Assembly: GCF_022539505.1 (NCBI RefSeq)
Contig: NC_061514.1
Coordinates: 247,244,124 to 247,308,123 of the forward strand
Direction of reading: 5' to 3'
Length of the DNA stretch: 64,000 nt
Source: Lolium rigidum
Lineage: Eukaryota; Streptophyta; Magnoliopsida; Poales; Poaceae
A program made the translations under genes and the position numbers. Within the stretch, counting starts at the first letter, position 1; each line of letters starts with the position of its first letter. Positions 1 to 10,195 of this stretch are shown in pieces. The notes beneath the pieces were generated by a model. The model was not told the DNA's origin and made no database searches. It saw only the letters and a program-made list of their open reading frames with translations.

Positions 1-2581
1 AGGAGGATAAGGATGCAGCCAAGAGTGTCGATGACACTGCTCTGGTTGATCATGACCGAAAGATCTAGGACCACTCTACTACCGTTGCGACTTACCGGCT
101 GGATCTGACTGACTACACTCAGTGGATCGGTGAGGATGCTCGTGCTGCTGCTGTTCTCGCCTCTAGTGTTCTGCCTCAGTATGCTGTTGAGTTTATGGGT
201 CTTCCCACCGCTGCTGCTCAGTGGGTTTTTCTTCGTCAGCGCTATCAGCCGTCTGGGGATGCTCTTTACCTGTCTGTGGTCCGCCAGGAGCATGCTCTTC
301 AGCAGGGTGATTCTAGTATTGATGAGTTCTACACTCAGAGTGATGCTATTTGGTGTCAGCTTGATTCTCTTCGTACAGCTGTGTGTGCCACCTATCCCTG
401 CTGTCTGACTGTGCGCGCGGATCTGGAGTTTCAGCGTGTTTTTGAGTTCTTGTCGCGGCTCCGTAAAGAGTTTGAGCCGCGCCGTGCACAGCTGCTTGCC
501 CGTGGATGTGTTCCGCTCTCTGAGGTACTTGCTGAGCTTCGTGCTGAGGAGACTCGTCTTCGTGGAGCTGGTCTTCTTGAGGTTCCCTCTGTTCTTGCTG
601 CTCGTGGCCCTCCTGTGCCGTCTGCTCGGGGACCTCCTACGCCGCCGACTTTGTTGCGGTCTCCAGCATCGCCGATACTCTCTACTCCTCCAGTCCAGGG
701 CCAGAGTTAGCCCCAGCAGCCTCGTGGTACGACATCACTTCCCTGTACCTACTGTGGCAGGACTGGCCACACTATCTCTACTTGCTAGCAGAGGGATCCC
801 AACTTACGTCTGCGGCACTATACTCGTCGTCAGGCTGGTTCTTTAGGATCTTCTGCTGTTGCACTATCTGATCAGGACATTATCCGTGGTCTTCGTGGTC
901 TGCTCGCTGCTACAGGCTCTTCCTCGATGGGTATTGCTGGTTCTGTGCATGACTCTTCCGGCACCGCGCGACCATCACCTTCTACACAGTCAGGTATGCC
1001 ATCCCCGTGGTATCTGGATTCTGGAGCTTCTTTTCATATGGCTTCAGCATCTTCTATTCTTTCTGCTCTTCGTTCTCTTGTTTCTCATGTCCGTGTTATC
1101 ACGGCCGATGGTACCTCTCTTCCTATTTCCAGTCGAGGCACCATTTCTACTTCTTCTTTCTCTGTTCCTGATGTTTCTCATGTTCCTAGTCTTAAGATGA
1201 ACCTGTTTTCTGCTAGTCAGCTTACTGATTCTGGTTGTCGCGTCATTCTTGACGCTGATTCTTGTGCTGTTCAGGACGGCCATACACGGGCCCTAGTTGG
1301 AGCTGACCCTCGCAGCCTTGAGTCCCCGGGGCTCTGGGAGTTAGACTGGCTTCGTGTTCCTTTTGCTGACACTTCATCTGCCAGTTCTCCTGCGGTTGCT
1401 ATTTCTGTCACTGGATCTTTTAAGCAGTGGCATCATCGGCTGGGTCACTTCTGTGGCTCCCGTTTATCGTCATTAGTTCGTAGTGGTCTTCTGGGGTCTG
1501 TCTCAGGAGACGTGTCTTTGCATTCATGTCAGGGTTGTAGGTTAGGTAAACAGATTCATCTTCCCTATCCTACTAGTGCGTCTGTATCCCACCGACCTTT
1601 TGATTTAGTAAATTCAGATGTTTGAGGTCTGGCTCCCTTTCCTTCGAAAGGGGGTCATCGATACTATATTTTGTTTATTGATGATTTTTCGTGTTACACC
1701 TGGTTGTTTCTTATGCACTCTCGCAGTGATGTGCTCTCTATTTATCAGCGCTTTGCAGCCATGGTTCGTACTCAGTATTCCACGCCTATTCGTGTGTTTT
1801 GTGCTGATTCCGCAGGAGAGTATATCTCCCAGAACCTGCGTGGTTTTCTTGCTGAGCAGGGCACCCTTGTCGCCGAGCGTAAGCATCGTCATATTCTTGA
1901 GACTACCCGTGCTATGATGATTGCCTCCTCCCTTCCGCCGCATTTCTGGGCTGAGGCTGTCACTACGTCGACTTACCTCATTAACATTCAACCTTCTGCA
2001 GCCCTTCAAGGTGGCTTTCCTCTCTAGCGTCTTTCTGGTCGTTCTCCCGATTACTCGACTCTTCGTTTATTTGGTTGCGTTTGCTATGTCCTTCTCCCTC
2101 CTCGCGAACGCACCAAGCTGACCGCTCAGTCTGTTGAGTGTGTTTTTCTCGGATACAGTGATGAGCATAAGGGATATCGCTGTTGGGACCCTGTTGGTCG
2201 TCGGATGCGCATCTCTCGTGACGTCACGTTTGATGAGACGCGTCCCTTCTATCCTCGCCCCACCTCGGGTAATTACCCGGTGGATGATATCTCTTTTCTT
2301 CTTTTTCCGGATGAACCCCCTGCTGTCCCTTCTTCTCCTCCTCCTAGTTCTGATGGGCCTCCTTCGGCGCCATCCTCTCTTTCGTCTAGTCCCCCTAGTA
2401 CTCCCCGTTCTCCGGCTTCGGATCCTTCCGATGTTGTCCCTTCTTCCTCTTCTTCTGCCGACGAGCTCCCTCCTTCACGGCTTGTTCGTCAGCGTCGTGC
2501 TCCAGCCCGTTACTCTCCTAGTCAGTATGGTCTCTCTGTCGTCTCCGAGCCAAATTCTTATCGGGATGCCGAGCGTCATCA
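1..2581 (+). pseudogene. Copia element A, gag-pol remnant (left part)
   Basis: One reading frame, starting at base 4, runs without any frameshift to 2581 and encodes Ty1/copia gag followed by protease and integrase. In order: a gag domain (about 70-650), a CCHC knuckle CTYCGRTGHTISTC near 745-786, an aspartic protease motif YLDSGASFHMA near 1010, the GAG-pre-integrase zinc region (HHRLGHF, CQGCRLGK), the integrase core ([21 protein letters not shown]) and the post-integrase stretch up to AERHH. The frame has in-frame stops at 66, 708, 786, 1623 and 2025. The integrase core is also short: only 22 residues separate the second Asp from the Glu, against 35 in the normal DD35E arrangement. The element enters from the left edge, so its 5' LTR is not visible. 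Gypsy element B interrupts it at 2582 and its frame resumes at 9085. It is an inactive copy. Confidence 0.9.
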
Positions 2582-3747
2582 TGTTATCACCAGATTTTGG
2601 CTAAATCAGGAGGTGGGCCGCGATCAAGATGGGCTTGGAAGATTACACGTGGAAGGTTTCTGAAGTGGCCTTGTTCGGAGAATTTGGGCTAGATTGCCCA
2701 TGTATCTTTAATAATAATGGATTGTATCTAGATTAGAAGTTAGAATCTTACTCGTGCACGGTTTGGTGCACGCCCCACATTAGAAAGTCCGCTGGACTAT
2801 AAATATGTATCTAGGGTTTATGGAATAAACAACAACCAACGTTCAACCACAAACAAATCTCGGCGCATCGCCAACTCCTTCGTCTCGAGGGTTCCTACCG
2901 GTAGCGTCATGCTGCCTAGATCGCATCTTGCGATCTAGGCAGCACAAGCCTGCCTACGTTGTTCATGCGTTGCTCGTATCGAAGCCTTTTTGATGGCGAG
3001 CAACGTAGTTATCTTAGACATGTTAGGGTTAGCATTGTTCTTCATATTACATGCTTTCGTAGTGCAACCCTTGCATGTCTAGCCGCCCTTACGCCTATCT
3101 TAGGCGTAGGGGCGGCACCCCGCTTGATCATAGTTTGGTAGATCTGATCCGTTACGATTGCTCCTTGTTCTACAAGGATTAGTTTAATATCTGCAATAGT
3201 TAGGCCTTACAAAGGGGGAGGATCCAGCGGCACGTAGGGTGTCGTTCGTTGGCCCTAAGCAGGATGTTCCGAGGATCAACCTCGTGTTGGTTTTTAGGCC
3301 TTGTTTAGGATCGGCTTACGATCACCGTGCGTGGCCGCGAGGCCCAACCTGGAGTAGGACGATCCAATTATGCGGTGAAAACCCCACATCATCGTAGATC
3401 TCATTAGCTTTACCTTGATCAAGCAGGACCACCATATATTTGGACACCTCGTCTAAATCATGGGTGGATCGGCTCTTTGAGCCGATTCACAGGATAACCT
3501 GAGAGCCGATCGAGGCTCGTATTTAACGTTTACGTGTGTGCCCTGCAGAAACTAAGCGAGGCATCATCCACACCTTCCCGACCAGGTATAGGTCAGGTGG
3601 CACGCCCTTGTGATAAACATCGGTGCGTGCGACCAGGAGGCTTTGCGGGCCGTCGCTCGGAGGGACTAGGGCCAGCCGCAGCCCTAGTTGTTCCCGGCTC
3701 TACGGTGTTGCCCGTCTCTGCCCGCCAGTGGGTTTCTGACGTCAACA
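2582..3747 (+). repeat. 5' LTR of gypsy element B
   Basis: The 1166 bp direct repeat matches 7917-9084 with roughly a dozen or so differences by eye, giving TG...CA ends. It holds a run of stem-loops: 2910-2944 (perfect 16 bp arms, loop TCT), about 2965-3006 (CGTTGCTCG with CGAGCAACG), about 3079-3113 (CCGCCCTTACGCCTA arm, loop TCT, one mismatch) and about 3465-3487 (ATCGGCTC, loop TTT). A TATA-like CTATAAATA lies near 2799. Confidence 0.92.
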
Positions 3748-3772
3748 CATTCTGGCACGCCCGGTGGGACCG
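3748..3772 (+). other. candidate primer-binding site of element B
   Basis: The sequence TGGCACGCCCGGTGGGACC lies a few bases after the LTR end, where a tRNA primer-binding site is expected. I did not match it to a specific tRNA, so the assignment rests on position and the TGG start. Confidence 0.45.
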
Positions 3773-3808
3773 TCGACGACATCCACCACATCGCCATCAA
3801 CATCCGAG

Positions 3809-5478
3809 ATGGCGGAAAGCACTCCGGTCAAGTACGAGGACCTGCCTGATGACCTCAAGAAGAAGCATGACGAGATCAAGGCAACCCTCGAAGCCGAACT
3901 CATCGGCTCCTCTGAGAAGACCCGGCCGCACGATATCAAGCTCGATAGAGACTCGAGTCCGTCGCCCGGCGTCAACATGGTAGATCTCAGCCACTCCATA
4001 GGCCAGCCAAAGTCCTCCTTTGGTGTCAACATGGCAGGGCTTGCAAGCCGCCACGGCAAAGACGAAGCAGAAGCAGCCACTCCCGTGGCAACGATGAAGA
4101 GGAGGCCGATCCACGCGACCGGCCCCAAGATGATGACAGGCGGTACCTGGCAGGGGAGGGGATGAGAAGCGTGCGGTATCAACGTCCACTCTCCGAGCGC
4201 CTCCTCGACAAATATGAGCAGCAGCACGACCGACGTCGGCGCTACGACGTAGATGATGAGAGGAATTGTCGGTCTGATGCAGAGGTCAGGAGGTACCGTC
4301 AACATGATAGAGGCGACGACGGATACAATCGTCGCACTGAAGGAAGGTCAAGGGGGCAGAATAACATGGATAGGCACTGGAGCTGTCCGTTCTTCAAACA
4401 TTGCTGGGACTCAGGAATGAGCCGATTGCCAACAATCGAGAACTGCCCAGAATGCAAACAGAGGAAGAAGGACTCCGCTAACGTGTCCGTGTTCGAGCGT
4501 CTAGGGCCCCTCCCACCTCGGAGCAAGTATGCTGAGCCCGCTCGGGTAGAAGATCTCGAGGAACTAGAGGACGATGATGAAGAAGATAAGTATCATCGAC
4601 CCAGGTGGTGCCCTGATGGGCTCAGCCGTTCCCAAAAGCGAAGGGTTCAGCGTCTACGTGGGTTGGAAGAAGCTGAAAGATTGTACCTGCGCACGCTAAG
4701 GAAGGCACGGCCTGATCTGGCCGCCAAAATCCGGCGAGCCCTGGATGAAGAGGGTCGGCCACAAAGAAAAGAGTGGCGCCCCAAGCAGAGGAAAGCCGAT
4801 GATGATACATCGGCTGGAACAAACATGGTCTTCATTCTTCCATCGGAGTTTAGCGCTCCAAGGTTATATGAAGCACCTGTGGCGCAATTAGACTGCGGCC
4901 CACGGCCGGTCATCTTTGAGAAGCCAAAGGAAAGGAGTTACAGGCATCTGAAGGCCCTGTACGTGCGAGGTTACATCAATGGGCAGCCTGTCAACAAGAT
5001 GTTGGTGGACACCGGAGCGGCAGTCAACATTATGCCATACTCCATGCTACGTCGGTTGGGACGCTCCAGCTCGGATCTCGATCAAGACCAACGTAACACC
5101 GAGCGATTTCAACGGCCAAGCATCCGACGCGCAAGGTGTTCTCGAATGTGGATCTGACCGTAGGAAGAAAAACTGTCCCTACGACGTTCTTTATCGTCGA
5201 CGAGCAAGAGTACCTACGCCGTCCTACTAGGGAGGGATTGGATCCACGCCAACTGTTGCATTCCATCCACGATGCACCAATGCCTGATACAGTGGGATGG
5301 AGATGAAGTTGAAGTCGTCCGTGCAGATGATTCAGTCGAGGTTTCAACGGCCGGCATGGACATTTGGGAGACATCAGGCCAAGAGCCGCTCTCAGGTATC
5401 AATTTGAACGACTGTGAGCGCATCGACGTGACAAAGAACGGGGTTAGGCTGGTTTTATCCACCGGCCTGACCGTGTAA
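3809..5478 (+). pseudogene. gag-protease remnant of element B
   Basis: ATG at 3809 opens an N-terminal gag segment (MAESTPVKYEDLPDDLKKK) ending at 4165. A second frame, 4162-5157, continues with a charged region (DKYEQQHDRRRR), a Cys/His cluster WSCPFFKHCWDSGM with CPECK about 40 residues later, and a retroviral-type aspartic protease active site LVDTGAAVNIMPYS near 5005. After SSSDL the frame breaks; homologous-looking coding continues in other frames and resumes as MHQCLIQWDGDEVEVV (5272) to STGLTV and TAA at 5476-5478. The first part looks internally shortened, because almost no capsid core separates the N-terminus from the charged region. No polymerase follows. Product: structural gag and processing protease of a retrotransposon, broken by at least two frame changes. 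Confidence 0.8.
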
Positions 5479-7060
5479 CAAAAGCAAATGTCGATGGATA
5501 AACGTGGCAAGACCGATCCTTGTGATCGGCCCCAAAAATATTTGTGAAGGGACATCACAAAACCTTCACCGAGAAAGCAATGGGAGGCCGATTCTAGCGA
5601 TCGGCCAGAATTATCCTCAACATCCAGTCTGCCTGGGTTCAACACATGATCCAACAGAGCCGATACCATCAATTCTCTTGACAGAATCGGCTCGGGGGGC
5701 ACATAGAAGGATAAAACACGAGGAAAAGCAGTTTCATCCCTTGATGATGGGTATTGGAGTATGGGGGCCGATACACAAGTCGGCCGAAAAAATTCAAAAA
5801 TTTTCGAGCATAGCCGATGCGCAGACATCGACTTAAGAATCAATGGAGCAGGGGGTGGATCGTCCCTTCAAGGACCCCTAGTTCCCATTCGCAAGTCTCC
5901 AAGATCAGCGGCGTGAGAACCGCCGATGACTACGCCATCGGCTGCCACGTTTTGACTCAGTAACTGTCACTTCCAGGAGATGTTGCGCCCAGAGTCTGGA
6001 GGGCGTCAGAAATGCGAAGACGTTCTCACCAGAAGTTGCTGCAGCCTGCCAAAGATGATGAGCTGATCTGATCAGCAAGGCGCAAGGATTGGACTGAAGA
6101 AGCTTGGGGGAGGGCGGCTCGCCCTGAAATTTCATCACTCTAAAGAACCGATTTTGTTGAATCGGTTGATACTGCGTTGCGAGTTGGAAACCGAGGATGA
6201 TCGACGTGATCAGCTCACTGCTATTCTCGCCCGACTGAGGTTGGGGGGGCAGCTCACCTTGAAGGTTCTCTGCTCCGGGGAGCCGATTTCGTTGGAATCG
6301 GCTAAACTCTGCACCACAACTTACCTGAAGAGTGGTGCTAATGTTGCACAATTATCATAGCCTGCTGGATCAGCTGTATAGACTCTCGACGGAAGGAAGG
6401 TGATCGGCTGGTGGCCCTGCAGGATAGCTCTCTTGGACGAGGTTCAGCCCGCCCCGAAATATCAATGATCAGGGGACCGATTTGTTGGAATCGGTAGATG
6501 CGGCGCCACAGTTCGAAGCTGGTGATGGTCCATTCTTTATCCTCACCTTGGCTGAGGCTCGGGGGGCAGCTCGCCCTCGGGGTTTAACCGATTTTGTCGA
6601 AATCGGCTCGCTCTTCATAACAGCTCGTTTGAAAGACGGTGGATTATTGCAGAAGAAAGCTGCCGGAGCTGAGTGAGCGGAATTTGGAGAGGATAATGCG
6701 GCAGAAGAATGTCTGAAATTTAAAGTTAATAAGGAGACTGGACATTATTTCAGGAGTTTTGCCGCTAAGTTTAACATGCCATCCTGTGAGATCTGCATTT
6801 ACAAGTCCTAGGATTTGCGCGATTATGGCTTGGCCTCGTTTGACCGGGAGTTTGGGTCCGGGTGGATCTATCTCGAAAGTTATCGTGAGGGACCGACGCG
6901 CTGCCATCGGCTCACTGGGCTTTGACCAAGTTGACAATCGGCAAGATCAGCACAAAGGACAATCGGCTAAATTATCCTAAGGGAAATCGGCAAAATCAAA
7001 CTGGGGAATTTCTTCATTGATAAACCAGATTCCTTACACAAAAGAGCTGATTGCTCTCAA
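5479..7060 (+). repeat. hairpin-rich non-coding region of element B
   Basis: No coding is supported. The region holds serial short inverted repeats on the theme GCCGAT...ATCGGC: about 5512-5530, 5586-5606, 5658-5693, 5766-5785, 6147-6167, 6281-6303, 6477-6495 and 6587-6607. From 6100 on they sit in degenerate repeats of about 110-170 bp that also contain GGGGGGCAGCTCGCC-like blocks. Confidence 0.75.
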
Positions 7061-7123
7061 AAGGGAGTACTAAGGGGATACATTGCCCGTCTACTGCTAC
7101 TGATCCTATGCTAAGGGCCCTAT

Positions 7124-7643
7124 CTATGGGCCGTTGCTGCCTTCGTCGTCGCCGTCACCGCTGCTGTCGGCGCTGCTCCCGGCCGGCTCGTCGTCGCTGC
7201 TCCAGCGGCCGCCGGCAGGACCTTCGTTGTCCTCGTCTTCCTCGTCGTCGTCGTCGTCGCTGTCGAAGTCACTCAGATTCCCCGGCCAGGGGCAATGGCG
7301 CTTGGCCGGCGGCTCGTCGGGGGAGCTGTCGTCGTCGTCGTCCTCCTCTTCCTCCTCCTTCACCTCCTCGGAGGAGGTGAAGTCGTCCCAGGAGAAGCGA
7401 TCGTCATCGCTCTCCTCCTCCGATTCCCCGTCGGCGAGGAAGCGGAGGTCACTCTCCCCATCCGTCGAGGATTTGTCATCCTCCGACCGAGAGGGAGAAG
7501 TCATGGCTCGACTCTTCCCCGGCCTCAATAGCGCGGCGGATGTTGGCCGCGTGGACCGCCGCCGGGTTCGGCTCCGGCGTCGGCTCGCGAGACGAAGAGG
7601 ACTGGGTGGAAAGATCCGACGAGGCGGAGGAGGAAGAAGACAT
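7124..7643 (-). pseudogene. antisense acidic Ser/Asp/Glu-rich ORF in element B
   Basis: On the strand opposite gag-protease, ATG at 7643 opens MSSSSSASSDLSTQSSSSRE, with EPTPEPNPAAVHAANIRRA following. This frame stops after about 55 codons. An adjacent frame continues it from about 7520 as RSEDDKSSTDGESDLRFLAD, then long Asp/Glu runs, EPPAKRH and a stop at 7124-7126. The two parts are in different frames (7643 and 7528 differ by 115 bases), so this copy carries a single-base-type frameshift. I recall similar proteins (a Ser-rich start, a SEDDESLTDGE-like block, EPPAKR) scattered through Triticeae annotations. No function is known to me. Composition suggests a disordered acidic nuclear protein. 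Low-complexity coding on the plus strand here is its shadow. Confidence 0.6.
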
Positions 7644-7916
7644 TGTGGCAGAGGAGGGTTTTTTGGAAGTGCTAATGCGAAGAGGATGAAGAGGAGAACT
7701 GTTCGATGCGGTTAAATGAAAGGAGATGGGGATTTAGTTTTCGAGCAGTTTTCGAGGACATGGTGCCAAAACTGTCAAATCGTGCAGAGAAGTTGGGAAG
7801 GCAAGTCGTCATGATGAAGCATACTGCGACGGTTCTGCTCTGCCACGACATGACCCCTCGGAAGAGAAAAAACAGAGTGGTTTTGAAATTATCATTACCA
7901 AAACCAGGGGGGCATG

Positions 7917-9084
7917 TGTTATCACCAGATTTTGGCTAAATCAGGAGGTGGGCCGCGATCAAGATGGGCTTGGAAGATTACACGTGGAAGGTTTCTGAAG
8001 CGGCCTTGTTCGGAGAATTTGGGCTAGATTGCCCATGTATCTTTAATAATAATGGATTGTATCTAGATTAGAAGTTAGAATCTTACTCGTGCACGGTTTG
8101 GTGCACGCCCCACATTAGAAAGTCCGCTGGACTATAAATATGTATCTAGGGTTTATGGAATAAACAACAACCAACGTTCAACCACAAACAAATCTCGGCG
8201 CATCGCCAACTCCTTCGTCTCGAGGGTTCCTACCGGTAAGCGTCATGCTGCCTAGATCGCATCTTGCGATCTAGGCAGCACAAGCCTGCCTACGTTGTTC
8301 ATGCGTTGCTCGTACTGAAGCCTTTTTGATGGCGAGCAACGTAGTTATCTTAGACATGTTAGGGTTAGCATTGTTCTTCATATTACATGCTTTCGTAGTG
8401 CAACCCTTGCATGTCTAGCCGCCCTTACGCCTATCTTAGGCGTAGGGGCGCACCCCGCTTGATCATAGTTTGGTAGATCTGATCCGTTACGATTGCTCCT
8501 TGTTCTACAAGGATTAGTTTAATATCTGCAATAGTTAGGCCTTACAAAGGGGGAGGATCCAGCGGCACGTAGGGTGTCGTTCGTTGGCCCTAAGCAGGAT
8601 GTTCCGAGGATCAACCTCGTGTTGGTTTTTAGGCCTTGTTTAGGATCGGCTTACGATCACCGTGCGTGGCCGCGAGGCCCAACCTGGAGTAGGACGATCC
8701 GATTATGCGGTGAAAACCCCACATCGTCGTAGATCTCATTAGCTTTACCTTGATCAAGCAGGACCACCATATATTTGGATACCTCGTCTGAATCATGGGT
8801 GGATCGGCTCTTTGAGCCGATTCACGGGATAACCTCGAGAGCCGATCGAGGCTCGTATTTAACGTTTACGTGTGTGCCCTGCAGGAAACTAAGCGAGGCA
8901 TCATCCACACCTTCCTGACCAGGTATAGGTCAGGTGGCACGCCCTTGTGATAAACATCGGTGCGTGCGACCAGGAGGCTTTGCGGGCCGTCGCTCAGAGG
9001 GACTAGGGCCAGCCGCAGCCCTAGTTGTTCCCGGCTCTACGGTGTTTCCCGTCTCTGCCCGCCAGTGGGTTTCTGACGTCAACA
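7917..9084 (+). repeat. 3' LTR of gypsy element B
   Basis: The 1168 bp repeat matches 2582-3747, including the stem-loop at 8246-8280 (perfect 16 bp arms). A G-rich tract precedes it and a 5 bp duplication (catcc) follows. Confidence 0.92.
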
Positions 9085-9147
9085 CATCCTGAATGGCAGC
9101 TTGCCATGGCTGAGGAGATCGCTGCGCTTGAGCGCACTGGCACCTGG
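9085..9147 (+). pseudogene. Copia element A, right fragment
   Basis: Translation gives HPEWQLAMAEEIAALERTG then TW, the start of the copia reverse transcriptase domain, in frame with the left part once element B is removed. The frame then runs abruptly into SMART-like sequence at about 9148, so the rest of the polymerase is deleted. Confidence 0.85.
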
Positions 9148-9406
9148 GAAAGCTTAACATGGTATCAGAGCCCCAGGTCTCGAGTTCAAATCCTGGCTTT
9201 CACATTTTATTCTAAATTCCCCCGCAGCCTCTTGCCGTGTGGTGTGTGGTCCCGGCGCTGCCTCTTTGCCTCTCTACACGTGTTGACTTGTCTTCTCGTC
9301 TTCCCGTCACATGTGAGAGGGGGTGTTGACATGTATAAGTAGATTTCCTTTCCCTTTCCATTAGTTCGGACTGTTGGTTCAAGTGGCTAGTGCATGAAGC
9401 TTAACA
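9148..9406 (+). mobile_element. SMART/TRIM-like mini LTR retrotransposon, 5'-truncated
   Basis: A short LTR-end remnant GAAAGCTTAACA (9148-9159) is followed at once by TGGTATCAGAGCC (9160-9172), a Met-tRNA-type primer-binding site. About 150 bp of non-coding internal sequence and a purine tract GTGAGAGGGGG lead to an 83 bp terminal copy (9324-9406) that starts TGTTGACATG and ends GAAGCTTAACA. The layout matches the SMART class of very small grass LTR retrotransposons, an assignment from memory. Most of the left LTR is missing at the junction with Copia A. Confidence 0.7.
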
Positions 9407-10190
9407 GTATCCACGAACAAGGACAAAAACTATGGCATTTGGGATGTGTTTGGCTTGGCTCGCATATGGGAAGAAAAGAAAAGTTCATTTGGTGGCTCGA
9501 AAGGTCTCCATGTTATGACCCGCACCTCCGGACCAGATCCGGGAGGAATGGCCAAATCGACCATTTTCAGCGAGCCTATCGTCCAAAATCGACAACGCGG
9601 CGTTCCCGCAGAGCCATCGATGGGAGATGGCGCGAGCTCGCGCAGCATGTCAAAAAAGCGGCGGCACAAATTCGGTCACCGCGGAAATTTCATCATCATA
9701 TTTACGTGATTTAGGGATGGCGCTCTGCGTCCCAAAATTCAACGCCCCCCCCCCCCGCGCGCCTTTTTGAGCCCCTCCACCCTTCAAGGTATAGTGACAT
9801 GGTTGTCTCTTTGTCAACCGGCTAGGTCCACGAGGCTGTGGCGGCGGCAACCAAGCACACCGTGTCGGCTTCTTCCTTTGCACTGATCCTTCCACTGGTT
9901 GTAAGCATCTCAACCCCTACCTTTAGGTCGGATCGAACTTAGTGGTACATAGGGGTAGATCAGATAGCCTTGTTTGTAGGTGATCACTTCTATGACACTG
10001 GCCCTTCCTAGATATCCGTCGAACATTGTGACGCTGGTTCTTCTTGGATCTCCATCAAGCACGGAGGCGATTGTGCTGCCTGCTTTTGTGCCAGGGTCTC
10101 ACTCTTCCCCGATCTTTGTGCTATGTGTTGTTTCTCTCATAGTAAGAATCCCTGTTCTTTCTTGTTCTAGCTTACATCTGCATGGTTGTG
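9407..10190. other. unassigned stretch between elements
   Basis: I recognise no complete gene or element here. A C homopolymer lies near 9748-9761. 10191-10195 (GTTTT) is the left target duplication of Copia C, so this stretch was once joined to 41977 onward. A stretch around 9825-9900 has exon-like composition, but I cannot name it. Confidence 0.4.
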
Positions 10191-10195
10191 GTTTT

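Larger units (their letters stand above)
2582..9084 (+). mobile_element. Ty3/gypsy element B, non-autonomous (gag-protease only)
   Basis: Two near-identical direct repeats (2582-3747 and 7917-9084) begin TGTTATCACC and end GACGTCAACA. They flank an internal region with gag and protease coding but no reverse transcriptase, RNase H or integrase. The flanks are catca (2577-2581) and catcc (9085-9089), a 5 bp target duplication with one mismatch. Removing the element plus one duplication copy joins the Copia A frame (...AERH / HPEWQLAMAEEIAAL). A purine-rich tract sits just before the right LTR (about 7904-7914). The WSCPFFKHCWDSGMSRLP-type gag and the protease suggest a RIRE2-related lineage in grasses; that name is from memory. 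It would depend on an autonomous partner for mobility. Confidence 0.92.

Noticed and set aside
7134..7715. Ser-rich plus-strand open frame
   Set aside because: It is the complement of the acidic minus-strand ORF; the Ser runs come from GAC/GAG repeats read on the other strand.
9160..9172. tRNA-like TGGTATCAGAGCC motifs here and at 17113
   Set aside because: These are primer-binding sites complementary to the tRNA 3' end, not tRNA genes.
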